Shown here: piece after piece, positions 42,159-49,316 of the stretch
Position numbering within the stretch: position 1 is the first letter of the stretch
Layout of the letters: every line of letters begins with the position of its first letter
From: Patescibacteria group bacterium UBA6805
GTDB taxonomy: Bacteria > Patescibacteriota > Minisyncoccia > Minisyncoccales > Minisyncoccaceae
Length of the DNA: 64,000 nucleotides
NCBI GenBank assembly: GCA_002452735.1
Contig: DKFD01000011.1
Location: 1-64,000 of the forward strand
Direction of reading: 5' to 3'
Notes under the pieces: model-generated
The model's database searches: none
What the model was told of the DNA's origin: nothing
The model's input: only the letters and a program-made list of their open reading frames with translations
Made by a program: the position numbers and the translations under genes

Positions 42159-42836
42159 TTAATCTTTTTTAAAGAGCTTTTTCAGGGACTTGATTCTGAA
42201 GGGAGGAACAGTATCCTGGTCAAAGATGAGCCGGTTTTCCATCAACTCGTTTCTTTTGTCCGATTCCAAAACTTCCTTAATGGGGCTCATCCTTTTTAAG
42301 AAAATGGGAATAAGGGAAAGAAGAATGAGATAGCCGATGGGCTCAAAATTTAATCCGCCCTTGAAAGTGATGAAAATGCCGGTAACCAGAGAAAGAATGG
42401 TGCCGACCGAAGCGGTCCAGATAATGGCGAAGACAATGGTGGGAACCAATATGATGATCAGGGTGGCGGGAGAAAACACCAGCATGGCTCCCATCAGGGC
42501 GCCCAATCCCCGGCCCCCCTTGAATCCCAGAAAAAGAGACCAATTGTGACCGATGACTGACATGACGCCGCAGAAAATCTGAACGGAAACAGGCAGGCCG
42601 TATTCTTTGGCCAGAAAGACCGCCAGGAAACCTTTACCAATATCCAGGGCGGCTGTCAATATTCCCTGCCATAAACCCACGTTTTTGGCCACGTTTGAGC
42701 CCGAGCTTTTTTTCCAGCCCATTTCAAGAATGTTTTTGCCGGAAGTAACCCTGGTGATTATATAGGCGAAAGGAATGGAGCCCAGGACATAGGCCAGGGC
42801 CATAAAAGCAAGACAAACAAGATATTGGTTAATCAT
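42159..42836 (-). CDS. diverged PlsY-family acyltransferase (copy 1)
   Basis: 225 aa polytopic membrane protein of the PlsY family (acyl-phosphate:glycerol-3-phosphate acyltransferase). Motif 1 reads LGSIPFAYIIT ... GWKKSSGSNVAKNVG, and motif 2 reads GHNWSLFLGFKGGRG. Compared with canonical DIRxxGSGNIGxTN and GGKG, both are altered, so substrate or activity may differ. It carries a C-terminal soluble tail after the last helix. Its start overlaps copy 2 by 8 bp, and it ends the lipid operon. Confidence 0.8.
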   Translation of the reverse strand: MINQYLVCLAFMALAYVLGSIPFAYIITRVTSGKNILEMGWKKSSGSNVAKNVGLWQGILTAALDIGKGFLAVFLAKEYGLPVSVQIFCGVMSVIGHNWSLFLGFKGGRGLGALMGAMLVFSPATLIIILVPTIVFAIIWTASVGTILSLVTGIFITFKGGLNFEPIGYLILLSLIPIFLKRMSPIKEVLESDKRNELMENRLIFDQDTVPPFRIKSLKKLFKKD

Positions 42837-43500
42837 TTAAGTATGTTTTATTTTTTATTTTTTTAATCTGTTCGGACAGGCGGTCTTTATGGGCTATTAA
42901 AATCAAAGGAGTAGCGGCCAAAGCGGGATAGAACAATAATATATTATATGTATAAAGCCAGAAAAGAGCAAATACTTCTCCGCTTAATCTTCCCGTGATT
43001 TGGTCGGAAACGGCGTATTTCAGGAATTTTTTATTCACCTTTCTCCCCATTAATACTTCAAACAGAATCATAAAACAGACAACCAGAACGAGCCAGCCGA
43101 GGAAAGCCTTCCAATCAAGATAAAGCAATATGCCCAGGAAGCTGGCCGCTCCCCGTCCTCCTTTGAGCTTAAGGAAAACGGAATAATTGTGTCCCAAGAC
43201 CGCGAAGAAAGCAGCCAGAGAAACGGCCAGGGGGCTGTTTCCGGCAGTCATGGTTTGGGCCAGATAAACGGAAAGGACTGCTTTGCCGGCATCCAAAAGA
43301 AAAACAAGAAGAAAAGACAATATTCCCGCTATTCCTCCTTTTTCTTTGCTGGCGATTCTTAAAGTATTCAGGGCTCCGATATTTTTCGAACCCGATTCCC
43401 TCGGGTCCTTTTTAAAGAGAAGTTTATTGATAATCAGGCCGAAAGGAATAGAGCCCAGGACATAGGAGATTAAAGCGATAAGAATATATTTTTCCAGCAT
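42829..43500 (-). CDS. diverged PlsY-family acyltransferase (copy 2)
   Basis: 223 aa, membrane protein. Motif 1 LGSIPFGLIINKLLF, RESGSKNIGALNTLR; motif 2 GHNYSVFLKLKGGRGAASFLG. The conserved Ser/Arg/Asn residues of PlsY are mostly retained, but the DIR signature is DPRES and the last motif has Arg for Lys. It precedes copy 1 with an 8-bp overlap and follows a FakB/DegV gene by 18 bp, linking acyl-phosphate formation to glycerol-3-phosphate acylation. Confidence 0.8.
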   Translation of the reverse strand: MLEKYILIALISYVLGSIPFGLIINKLLFKKDPRESGSKNIGALNTLRIASKEKGGIAGILSFLLVFLLDAGKAVLSVYLAQTMTAGNSPLAVSLAAFFAVLGHNYSVFLKLKGGRGAASFLGILLYLDWKAFLGWLVLVVCFMILFEVLMGRKVNKKFLKYAVSDQITGRLSGEVFALFWLYTYNILLFYPALAATPLILIAHKDRLSEQIKKIKNKTYLND

Positions 43501-43518
43501 ATATTTTTATTTTTAAAA

Positions 43519-44388
43519 TTAATCTTGCAACAAGCAAACGAGTACGGTGCCCGGGCCGACATGGGCGCCGATGACGAAGCTGGTCATGTTGACGAATTCC
43601 ATTTTCGTTCCCGGGAATTTGTCTTCTATCATTTTTTCCAACCGTATCGCTTCGTTGATATTGTCGGCATGGCTTATGGCCGCGTAATATTTTCCGGGTA
43701 TTTTTTTAATCAGGGCCCCTATTTCTTTGAACAGGGCGCCGGCCGTGTCTTTGGCCTGCATTTTCAAGGTAAACGGCTTGACAACGCCGTCCTTGATGCC
43801 CAAAACCGGTCTCATGCCCAGGCCCTGCATCTTTTCCAGGACTCCGGCCACGGCGCCGCTGATTCTTCCTCCGGCCTCCAGCCATCTGGGGTCTTCAACC
43901 ATTCCGAAAAGATGAACCTTTGGAACAAGTTCTTCTAAAACCTTGAAAGCGTTTTCCGCGCTGCTTCCCCGTTCAATCAATTCCGCGGCCCTGATGGCCA
44001 AAAGTCCCTCGCCAATATCAACGTTCAGGCTGTCCAGAACGAAGATTTTCTTTTGCGCTTCTTCGTTGAGCATTTTTTTAGCCTGCATGGCGGAGTTGTA
44101 GGTTCCGGATATTTTTGAACTGACGGTGATGCAAATGATATCTTGGTTTTGGGACAGAAGCTCGTCATAGGCTTTTTTATAAACTCCGATTGCCGGCTGG
44201 GACGTTTTGGGGGTGGTTTTCAGTCCTTGTCTCTGGGCATTTCTCATTTTTTCATAGATGTTTTCTCCCGAGATGGCGTTTTCGCCGCTCCAGTCAATTA
44301 TAAAAGGAACCGTTTTTATTCCATATTTTTGGATTATTTCCTGAGGCAGCGGTGCGCTTTCCCCGGCAATTATTGTTGTGTTTTTCAT
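43519..44388 (-). CDS. DegV/FakB-family fatty-acid-binding protein (1)
   Basis: 289 aa DegV fold, in which a buried fatty acid is presented to a FakA kinase. Seen: SKISGTYNSAM, the GGRISG segment (EAGGRISGAVAG) and the C-terminal HVGPGTV. The N-terminal TDSxxDL head of FakB reads AGESAPL. A full-length, apparently functional fold. It is the third DegV domain of the operon and may select a different chain type. Confidence 0.85.
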   Translation of the reverse strand: MKNTTIIAGESAPLPQEIIQKYGIKTVPFIIDWSGENAISGENIYEKMRNAQRQGLKTTPKTSQPAIGVYKKAYDELLSQNQDIICITVSSKISGTYNSAMQAKKMLNEEAQKKIFVLDSLNVDIGEGLLAIRAAELIERGSSAENAFKVLEELVPKVHLFGMVEDPRWLEAGGRISGAVAGVLEKMQGLGMRPVLGIKDGVVKPFTLKMQAKDTAGALFKEIGALIKKIPGKYYAAISHADNINEAIRLEKMIEDKFPGTKMEFVNMTSFVIGAHVGPGTVLVCLLQD

Positions 44389-44403
44389 ATATAAAAATTA
44401 TTA

Positions 44404-45264
44404 TTAATGCCAGCCGAGAACCAAAGTTCCCGGGCCGAGATGTCCGCCCAGAGGAATGCAGACAGGGCTTAAAAAGGCCGTGTCCACGTTTATCCCCGAA
44501 AGCAACGCCTTCAGTTTATTGGCTTGTTCTTCGTTGTTGGCGTGGGTGATGCTGGCCGTTATTTTTTTGCCGGACTCCCTGACTTTTCTCGTGCTTTTTT
44601 CAAACTCTTCAAACAGGGCCTGGGACAGGTTTTTAATATTCATTTTTATCCCGACAATGGTCAGTTTTCCGTCTTTGAATCCAAATATGGGTTTGAGGTG
44701 CATTCTTTCCGCGCCCCTCTGAACAAAGCGGGGTATCCGTCCGCTGGCTTCAAGCCATTTGCCATCCTGATAAGCGCCCAGCAGCTTGAAGTTCTTTAAG
44801 TCGGCGTTTAATCTGTCCACTATTTCCTGCGCGTTCAATCCTTGTTTTATGTGCTTTATGGCCTCAAGGACGATAAGGCCTTCTCCTGCGCTGCCGTTAA
44901 GCGTATCCAAAACATGAACCCGGCTTCTCATTTCCGCACTTAAGAATTTCTGGGCCTGGGTGGCCGAATTATACGTTCCGGAAATCTTGGAAGAGATGGT
45001 AAAGCACAATAATTCTTTAAAGTGTTTCAGTTTTTCCTCGAAAACCCTGGCGAAATCGTTTATTGAGGGCTGGGAGGTTTTGACAAAACCGATTATCCCC
45101 TGTTTATCCGACTGCACCATTTTTTCATAAATGGTTCCCGGGAATTGCGCCAATTGCTGCAAGTCGATTTTGAACCGGACAAGGGAAATGTCGTTTTCTT
45201 TTATTATTTCTTCGGGCACATCGACTGCTTCGTCAGCGACAATGCCTATTTGTTTTTCTTCCAT
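44404..45264 (-). CDS. DegV/FakB-family fatty-acid-binding protein (2)
   Basis: 286 aa DegV fold with SKISGTYNSAT, EASGRIPRF and a C-terminal GGHLGPGT motif. The head motif reads ADEAVDVP in place of TDSxxDL. It lies 4 bp after the FakA-FakB fusion and 15 bp before the next fakB. Likely binds a fatty acid and receives phosphate from the DhaL domain of the fusion protein. Confidence 0.85.
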   Translation of the reverse strand: MEEKQIGIVADEAVDVPEEIIKENDISLVRFKIDLQQLAQFPGTIYEKMVQSDKQGIIGFVKTSQPSINDFARVFEEKLKHFKELLCFTISSKISGTYNSATQAQKFLSAEMRSRVHVLDTLNGSAGEGLIVLEAIKHIKQGLNAQEIVDRLNADLKNFKLLGAYQDGKWLEASGRIPRFVQRGAERMHLKPIFGFKDGKLTIVGIKMNIKNLSQALFEEFEKSTRKVRESGKKITASITHANNEEQANKLKALLSGINVDTAFLSPVCIPLGGHLGPGTLVLGWH

Positions 45265-45268
45265 TTTT

Positions 45269-47056
45269 TTATTTCACTATCCAGCCCGCAATCAAGCTTT
45301 CTGGGCAAGCATTGATGCTGGTCACCGGATCGGTGATGGTTACAAAAGAGATATCCGCTCTTTTGAATTTTTTAAGGCTGCTCTTGAGCTGTTCGGCCTG
45401 CTCCGGGTTGTCGCCGTGAGCGATAACAGCTCTGATTCTTTTTCCTCTTTTAATGTCTTTACTGGTGTGGCGGTCTATTTTTTTAAAGAGAATGTCGGCG
45501 AAATCCCTGGTCTTCACTTTTCCTCCGGGCGTCATTTTTCCGTCCTTCATCTGGGTTAAAAGAAACTCCTGGTTGTCTTTTTTTCTGAACCAGCGGCCGC
45601 TGAAAGAGTCTTTTTTCCACCAGCGGACGTTTTCCAAAACAGCGTAAACGTTGACCGTAGGCACGATGTTTTCCAGTCTTGATTTTATCTCCCCGAAGTC
45701 CCGGTGCTCTTTTATCAGTTCAATCGCTTCCAGGATTAACAGTGATTGTCCGGCGCTGATGTTTTTGGAATCAATCACCAAAACCTTCTCCCGTTCTTCC
45801 GGCAGCAGTAAGCCCTTTGCCTTAAGGGCGGAGCGGTAATTGTCCGAAAGCTTTGAGCTGGAAACGATGCATAAAACATGCTCGAAATCCCTTAATTGAT
45901 TTTTGTAGGCCTCAAGGAAAAAGTCGGGAGCAATCGATTCTATTTTTGGCTTTTGGGTCAGTCCCTGCTTCTTGGCTTCTTTGATTTTTTCGCAAATCGT
46001 GTTGCCGGCCAGGCTTTCCCCTCCGGGCCAACTGATTTTGAAGGGAACAACCTCAATGTTATAGTGATTGATTATTTTTGAAGTCAGGCCGGCTCTTTCA
46101 TCAACAACCAGGCCGATGGACACGCTCTCAATGGATTTTTCTCCAACAACCTCTCTGGCCATGTCTTGAATCTTAAGGTTTTCAATGTCCCCCAATTCTT
46201 TTACCGAGTCCCTTACTTCGTAAGGACTGTCAGTGTGAATGTGTATTTTGGTCCTGTCCCCTATCTGAATAATATCCAGACAGTCGCCCAAGTGTTTGAG
46301 CCTGTCTTTGATTTTTTTATCGGTCTCTTCAACGTTTTTTATCAAGGCCACCACCTCATAGCGGTTGGAGATTATTTGAATGAATCTTCTGGGCCTTGTT
46401 TTTTCTCTTTCCGAAGCGAATTCTTTGGGCGAAGAAAGGTCCCCCTGTTCTTTTAAAATGTCCAGATATGTTTCCAATATCATCAAAAAACCGAGGCCGC
46501 CCGCATCGACTACCCCGGCCTTTTTCAATAATTCCATTTTATTCGGGGTTTCTTTCAACGCTTCGTCGGCTTTTTCCAGGGATTTATAGAAGATTTTTAC
46601 AATGTCTTTTTCATTCTTTGATTCTTCCTCAAAAGTCAGGGCAAAGGCCTCAATAACATCCAAAATTGTTCCCTCCCTGGGATTCTGGATGGAATCTTTC
46701 GCTCTTTCCATGCCTTTGTTGAAAGCCGTGGCCATCTCTTCGGCGTTAACGGATTTTTCTTTGCCCAAAGCGGGGAAAAAACCGGCCAAGAAACCGGTAT
46801 AAATAATGCCGGCATTGCCCTGGGCGCCGGTCAAAGCTCCCTCCAAAACGCTGTTGGACAATTCTTCAATGGAGGAGAAATCTTTTTCTTCTATCTGTTC
46901 TTTAATGCCTTTGAGCGTGGCACTTAAGTTGTTGCCCGTGTCCTGGTCGGGCACGGGAAAAACGTTAATTTTGTTTATTTGTTCTTTGTCTCTCTCTATC
47001 CTTTCACAGGAAAAGAGTATCATTTTTTTCAGTTCGTTTTGGGTTACTTCTTGCAT
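45269..47056 (-). CDS. FakA-FakB fusion (DhaL kinase domain plus DegV domain)
   Basis: 595 aa. Residues ~1-200 are a DhaL/FakA nucleotide-binding domain (INVFPVPDQDTGNNLSATL; TGAQGNAGIIYTGFLAGF). Residues ~205-305 match the FakA middle domain (IISNRYEVVALIKN, GDRTKIHIHTDSP). Residues ~308-595 are a DegV/FakB domain. Fatty acid kinase makes acyl-phosphate from FakB-bound fatty acid and ATP. The fused DegV domain keeps SSKLSDNYRSAL but has lost HxGPG (reads NACPESL), so it may serve structurally while the two separate FakB proteins carry the lipid. Confidence 0.82.
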   Translation of the reverse strand: MQEVTQNELKKMILFSCERIERDKEQINKINVFPVPDQDTGNNLSATLKGIKEQIEEKDFSSIEELSNSVLEGALTGAQGNAGIIYTGFLAGFFPALGKEKSVNAEEMATAFNKGMERAKDSIQNPREGTILDVIEAFALTFEEESKNEKDIVKIFYKSLEKADEALKETPNKMELLKKAGVVDAGGLGFLMILETYLDILKEQGDLSSPKEFASEREKTRPRRFIQIISNRYEVVALIKNVEETDKKIKDRLKHLGDCLDIIQIGDRTKIHIHTDSPYEVRDSVKELGDIENLKIQDMAREVVGEKSIESVSIGLVVDERAGLTSKIINHYNIEVVPFKISWPGGESLAGNTICEKIKEAKKQGLTQKPKIESIAPDFFLEAYKNQLRDFEHVLCIVSSSKLSDNYRSALKAKGLLLPEEREKVLVIDSKNISAGQSLLILEAIELIKEHRDFGEIKSRLENIVPTVNVYAVLENVRWWKKDSFSGRWFRKKDNQEFLLTQMKDGKMTPGGKVKTRDFADILFKKIDRHTSKDIKRGKRIRAVIAHGDNPEQAEQLKSSLKKFKRADISFVTITDPVTSINACPESLIAGWIVK

Positions 47057-47096
47057 AAAGAAAAAAGAAATACGGGATATTTCTTTAATAACGTGT

Positions 47097-47747
47097 TTAT
47101 TTTATCTTTTTCTCCAAGCCGTCAAGGATTTTTTTGGCAAAATCTTTTCCTCCCAGACCGAAAGCCAGGCCAAAGACCAAGACAATGAAGGTCACGAATC
47201 CGATGAATATGGTCAAAATCAAATCAGGCACTATTTTTAACTGGTAAAGAATGGCCAGGCCGGCCAGAATCCAGGCCACTGAAGAAATAATGTCGCCCAA
47301 GATGCTCGAATATGCTATTTTCTCGTTTTCCAGACTGACCACCAGTATTTTTTTGGAAAAATCGGCTAAAAATACGGCAAAAATGAAGATGATTATGGCG
47401 ACAAAAATGTTGGGGAAATAATCAATGATTTTTTGGATAAAAGCGTTAAACTGCTCCAGTCCTATAATATCGAAAGAAATGGTCAGGAAAAGAAGCAGGA
47501 AGAATATGTTGACCAATTCGCTAAAGAATCCGGAAACGTTGATTTGGGCGTTGCGACGGGTGAAAAATTCTTCCCAACCCAATGATTTCAGCATCTGGTT
47601 CAGGCGGAATTTTTTTAAAAATTCATCTGCATATTCCTTAATTTTGTTTGCGACAAATACCCCGATAAAGAAAACTAAAAAAGCCCAAATCAGATTTGGC
47701 AGGTTAAGGATTACGTTTTCCATAAACACATTTAATATGTCCTGCAT
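47097..47747 (-). CDS. MscS-type conserved-TM-helix membrane protein
   Basis: 216 aa with about four membrane segments (NLPNLIWAFLVFFIGVFVANKI; FFLLLFLTISFDIIGL; IFVAIIIFIFAVFLADF; LILTIFIGFVTFIVLVFGLAFG). It ends with the glycine-rich LAFGLGGKDFA motif seen in the pore-helix repeat of small-conductance mechanosensitive channel relatives. No large soluble domain. It may be a tension-gated or lipid-linked membrane protein. Its position inside the lipid operon is notable. Confidence 0.72.
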   Translation of the reverse strand: MQDILNVFMENVILNLPNLIWAFLVFFIGVFVANKIKEYADEFLKKFRLNQMLKSLGWEEFFTRRNAQINVSGFFSELVNIFFLLLFLTISFDIIGLEQFNAFIQKIIDYFPNIFVAIIIFIFAVFLADFSKKILVVSLENEKIAYSSILGDIISSVAWILAGLAILYQLKIVPDLILTIFIGFVTFIVLVFGLAFGLGGKDFAKKILDGLEKKIK

Positions 47748-47782
47748 AATTTTATGCGTTATTCTTACGGATTCATTCTACC

Positions 47783-48343
47783 CTACCATTTGGCATTGTG
47801 CAAGCCCAAATTATACCCAATTCGGTTGAATAAAATATGAGTAAAAAATGTCAAGACAAAAAGCCAAAACCAGAACTTAATTTCAAGATGAAACAAGGGC
47901 TGAAGAATTATAAAGCTGCCTATCACATAGTTTGTCTGGTCAAAAGGAATGAATTTTGCACCGGACTTGAGTTTTAGTCGTCTTTTAATAAAAGCAAAGG
48001 ACAAATCACCAAAAACAATGCCAATTGATAGTAAAAATCCCAATATAAAGCCGTTTATTTGGTTATATGCATAAAAACCAATAGTTTCATAGTGCGTAAG
48101 GCCGAGAAAATTATGTACCCAGATGAATGCAGGCATTAACGAGGTGCAGACAATGATTTCAGAAATAACGCCTCGCCAGGTTTTATGGTCTCCAAGCACG
48201 GGATCGTTGTTCAATTTCGCTCCCCCGTCAACCGGACCTGCCAGTCCTTTAAGTATTTTTATTTTGTACGCCAAAGGTGGCGAAGCATTGGCAAAGTATG
48301 CCGGTCCAAAGAAAAACATGCAGGATAATAGATAATAAAACAT
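47783..48343 (-). CDS. CarS-like CDP-alcohol (CDP-archaeol/CDP-diacylglycerol-type) synthase
   Basis: 186 aa polytopic membrane protein. Its start, FFFGPAYFANASPPLAYKI, followed by PVDGGAKLNNDPVLGDHKTWRG, matches the signature of the CarS family, which in archaea transfers CMP from CTP to unsaturated archaetidic acid. Later segments GIVFGDLSFAFIKRRLKLKSG and FIPFDQTNYVIG carry the conserved D(x)2S and DQ motifs. In this operon it would use phosphatidic acid made by PlsY. It starts 4 bp after the canonical plsY stop. Confidence 0.75.
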   Translation of the reverse strand: MFYYLLSCMFFFGPAYFANASPPLAYKIKILKGLAGPVDGGAKLNNDPVLGDHKTWRGVISEIIVCTSLMPAFIWVHNFLGLTHYETIGFYAYNQINGFILGFLLSIGIVFGDLSFAFIKRRLKLKSGAKFIPFDQTNYVIGSFIILQPLFHLEIKFWFWLFVLTFFTHILFNRIGYNLGLHNAKW

Positions 48344-48347
48344 TGTT

Positions 48348-48947
48348 TTATTTTATTATTCTGGACTCAGTGCCCTGCCGCAGCCTTTTGATATTTTCTC
48401 TGTGCGTCCACCATATTAATAATATATAGACAAAAGCAAGAACAACATAAGCAGAAGATTTTGTTTCTATCCAGAACAATATGGGCAGAAACAAGGCAAT
48501 GATTAAATTGGTTAAACTCATTATTTTTATAACAAACAAGGAAAGAGCCCAAATAGTTAGGAATATCAAAGAGTAATTTAGTCCTAAAATCATGAAAATC
48601 GTGGCAGCCACGGTAGCCACGCCTTTTCCTCCCTTAAACTTGAGCCAAATCGGGAATATATGGCCAAGCACGGGAGAAATGGATACCAAGGCCATTTGCC
48701 AGTCCTGGGTTAGATAGTGGCCAGCCACATATATTGGTATAATGGCTTTAAGTATATCAAGAACACTGACCAGAGTCCCGTATTTGAAGCCAAGGGTTCT
48801 GCCAACGTTTGTTCCGCCAATATTGCCACTCCCCTGTTTTCTGATGTCGATTTTTTTAAGCTTGGCAATCAAATAGCCAAAAGGTATTGAGCCTGATAAA
48901 TATCCTATAATAACGAAGAAGATTAATAAAATTGTTTGATTTTCCAT
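48348..48947 (-). CDS. plsY: acyl-phosphate:glycerol-3-phosphate acyltransferase
   Basis: 199 aa with the usual seven-helix PlsY plan and intact motifs: SGSIPFGYLIAKLKKIDIRK, QGSGNIGGTNVGRTLG and GHIFPIWLKFKGGKGVAT. It acylates glycerol-3-phosphate at position 1 using acyl-phosphate. It is the first gene of the leftward lipid operon and the best candidate for the active enzyme of the three PlsY copies here. A tRNA-Val gene lies just upstream. Confidence 0.92.
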   Translation of the reverse strand: MENQTILLIFFVIIGYLSGSIPFGYLIAKLKKIDIRKQGSGNIGGTNVGRTLGFKYGTLVSVLDILKAIIPIYVAGHYLTQDWQMALVSISPVLGHIFPIWLKFKGGKGVATVAATIFMILGLNYSLIFLTIWALSLFVIKIMSLTNLIIALFLPILFWIETKSSAYVVLAFVYILLIWWTHRENIKRLRQGTESRIIK

Positions 48948-48971
48948 GTTTTTATGATTATTCTTATACTG

Positions 48972-49042
48972 TGGGCTTGATGAGAGTCGAACTCATATTG
49001 CTACTGTGTGAAAGTAGTATTCTGCCGCTGAATTACAAGCCC
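48972..49042 (-). tRNA. tRNA-Val(CAC)
   Basis: 71 nt on the minus strand: acceptor GGGCTTG/CAAGCCC, D arm ATTC/GAAT, anticodon stem CTACT/AGTAG with loop TTCACAC, T arm ATGAG/CTCAT. The anticodon arm is nearly the same as in the neighbouring tRNA-Ala at 49227, suggesting duplication and divergence. CCA is not encoded. Confidence 0.88.
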
Positions 49043-49046
49043 AGGG

Positions 49047-49062
49047 TGTTTCACGTGAAACT
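49047..49062. promoter_or_regulatory. parS-like site (left)
   Basis: A 16-bp element matching the ParB-binding consensus TGTTTCACGTGAAACA at 15 of 16 positions (last base T). The central 14 bp form a perfect palindrome. It lies between the tRNA-Val and tRNA-Pro genes. Confidence 0.75.
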
Positions 49063-49066
49063 TTTG

Positions 49067-49137
49067 TCGGGATGCTGGGAATTGAACCCAGATGACAGAC
49101 TCCCGAAGCCTGCATAATGCCGTTATATTACATCCCG
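49067..49137 (-). tRNA. tRNA-Pro(CGG)
   Basis: 71 nt on the minus strand: acceptor CGGGATG/CATCCCG with the C1-G72 pair typical of proline tRNAs, anticodon stem CAGGC/GTCTG with loop TTCGGGA (anticodon CGG), T arm CTGGG/CCCAG. CCA is not encoded. A parS site lies 4 bp to its left. Confidence 0.88.
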
Positions 49138-49146
49138 AAATTATTT

Positions 49147-49223
49147 GGCCGGATTCGTGTCCGGATTCGTGTCCGCATTGGCCGGATTCGTGTCCGCATT
49201 CGGATTCCGGCCAATGCGGACAT
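49147..49223. repeat. direct and inverted repeat cluster between two tRNAs
   Basis: A 17-bp direct repeat beginning GGATTCGTGTCCGC at 49163 and 49184, with a partial copy at 49151. It is overlapped by a perfect 16-bp inverted repeat: TGTCCGCATTGGCCGG (49170-49185) and its complement (49207-49222). It would form a long hairpin with a 21-nt loop. No T run follows, so it is not a clear terminator. Confidence 0.8.
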
Positions 49224-49226
49224 TTG

Positions 49227-49297
49227 TGGACCTGACGAGAATCGAACTCATATCTCTACTATGCGAAAGTAGTGTTCTGCCATTAAACTACAGGCCC
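49227..49297 (-). tRNA. tRNA-Ala(CGC)
   Basis: 71 nt on the minus strand: acceptor GGGCCTG/CAGGTCC with the G3-U70 identity pair of alanine tRNAs, D arm GTTT/GAAC, anticodon stem CTACT/AGTAG with loop TTCGCAT (anticodon CGC), T arm ATGAG/CTCGT. CCA is not encoded. Confidence 0.9.
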
Positions 49298-49300
49298 AGG

Positions 49301-49316
49301 TGTTTCACGTGAAACT
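49301..49316. promoter_or_regulatory. parS-like site (right)
   Basis: A second copy, identical over 16 bp to the left site and 254 bp away. It directly abuts the 3' end of the cca gene (49317). Confidence 0.75.

Noticed and set aside
49147..49223. Short repeats considered as a CRISPR array
   Set aside because: Only two full copies, with spacing of a few bases and no spacers; no cas genes nearby.
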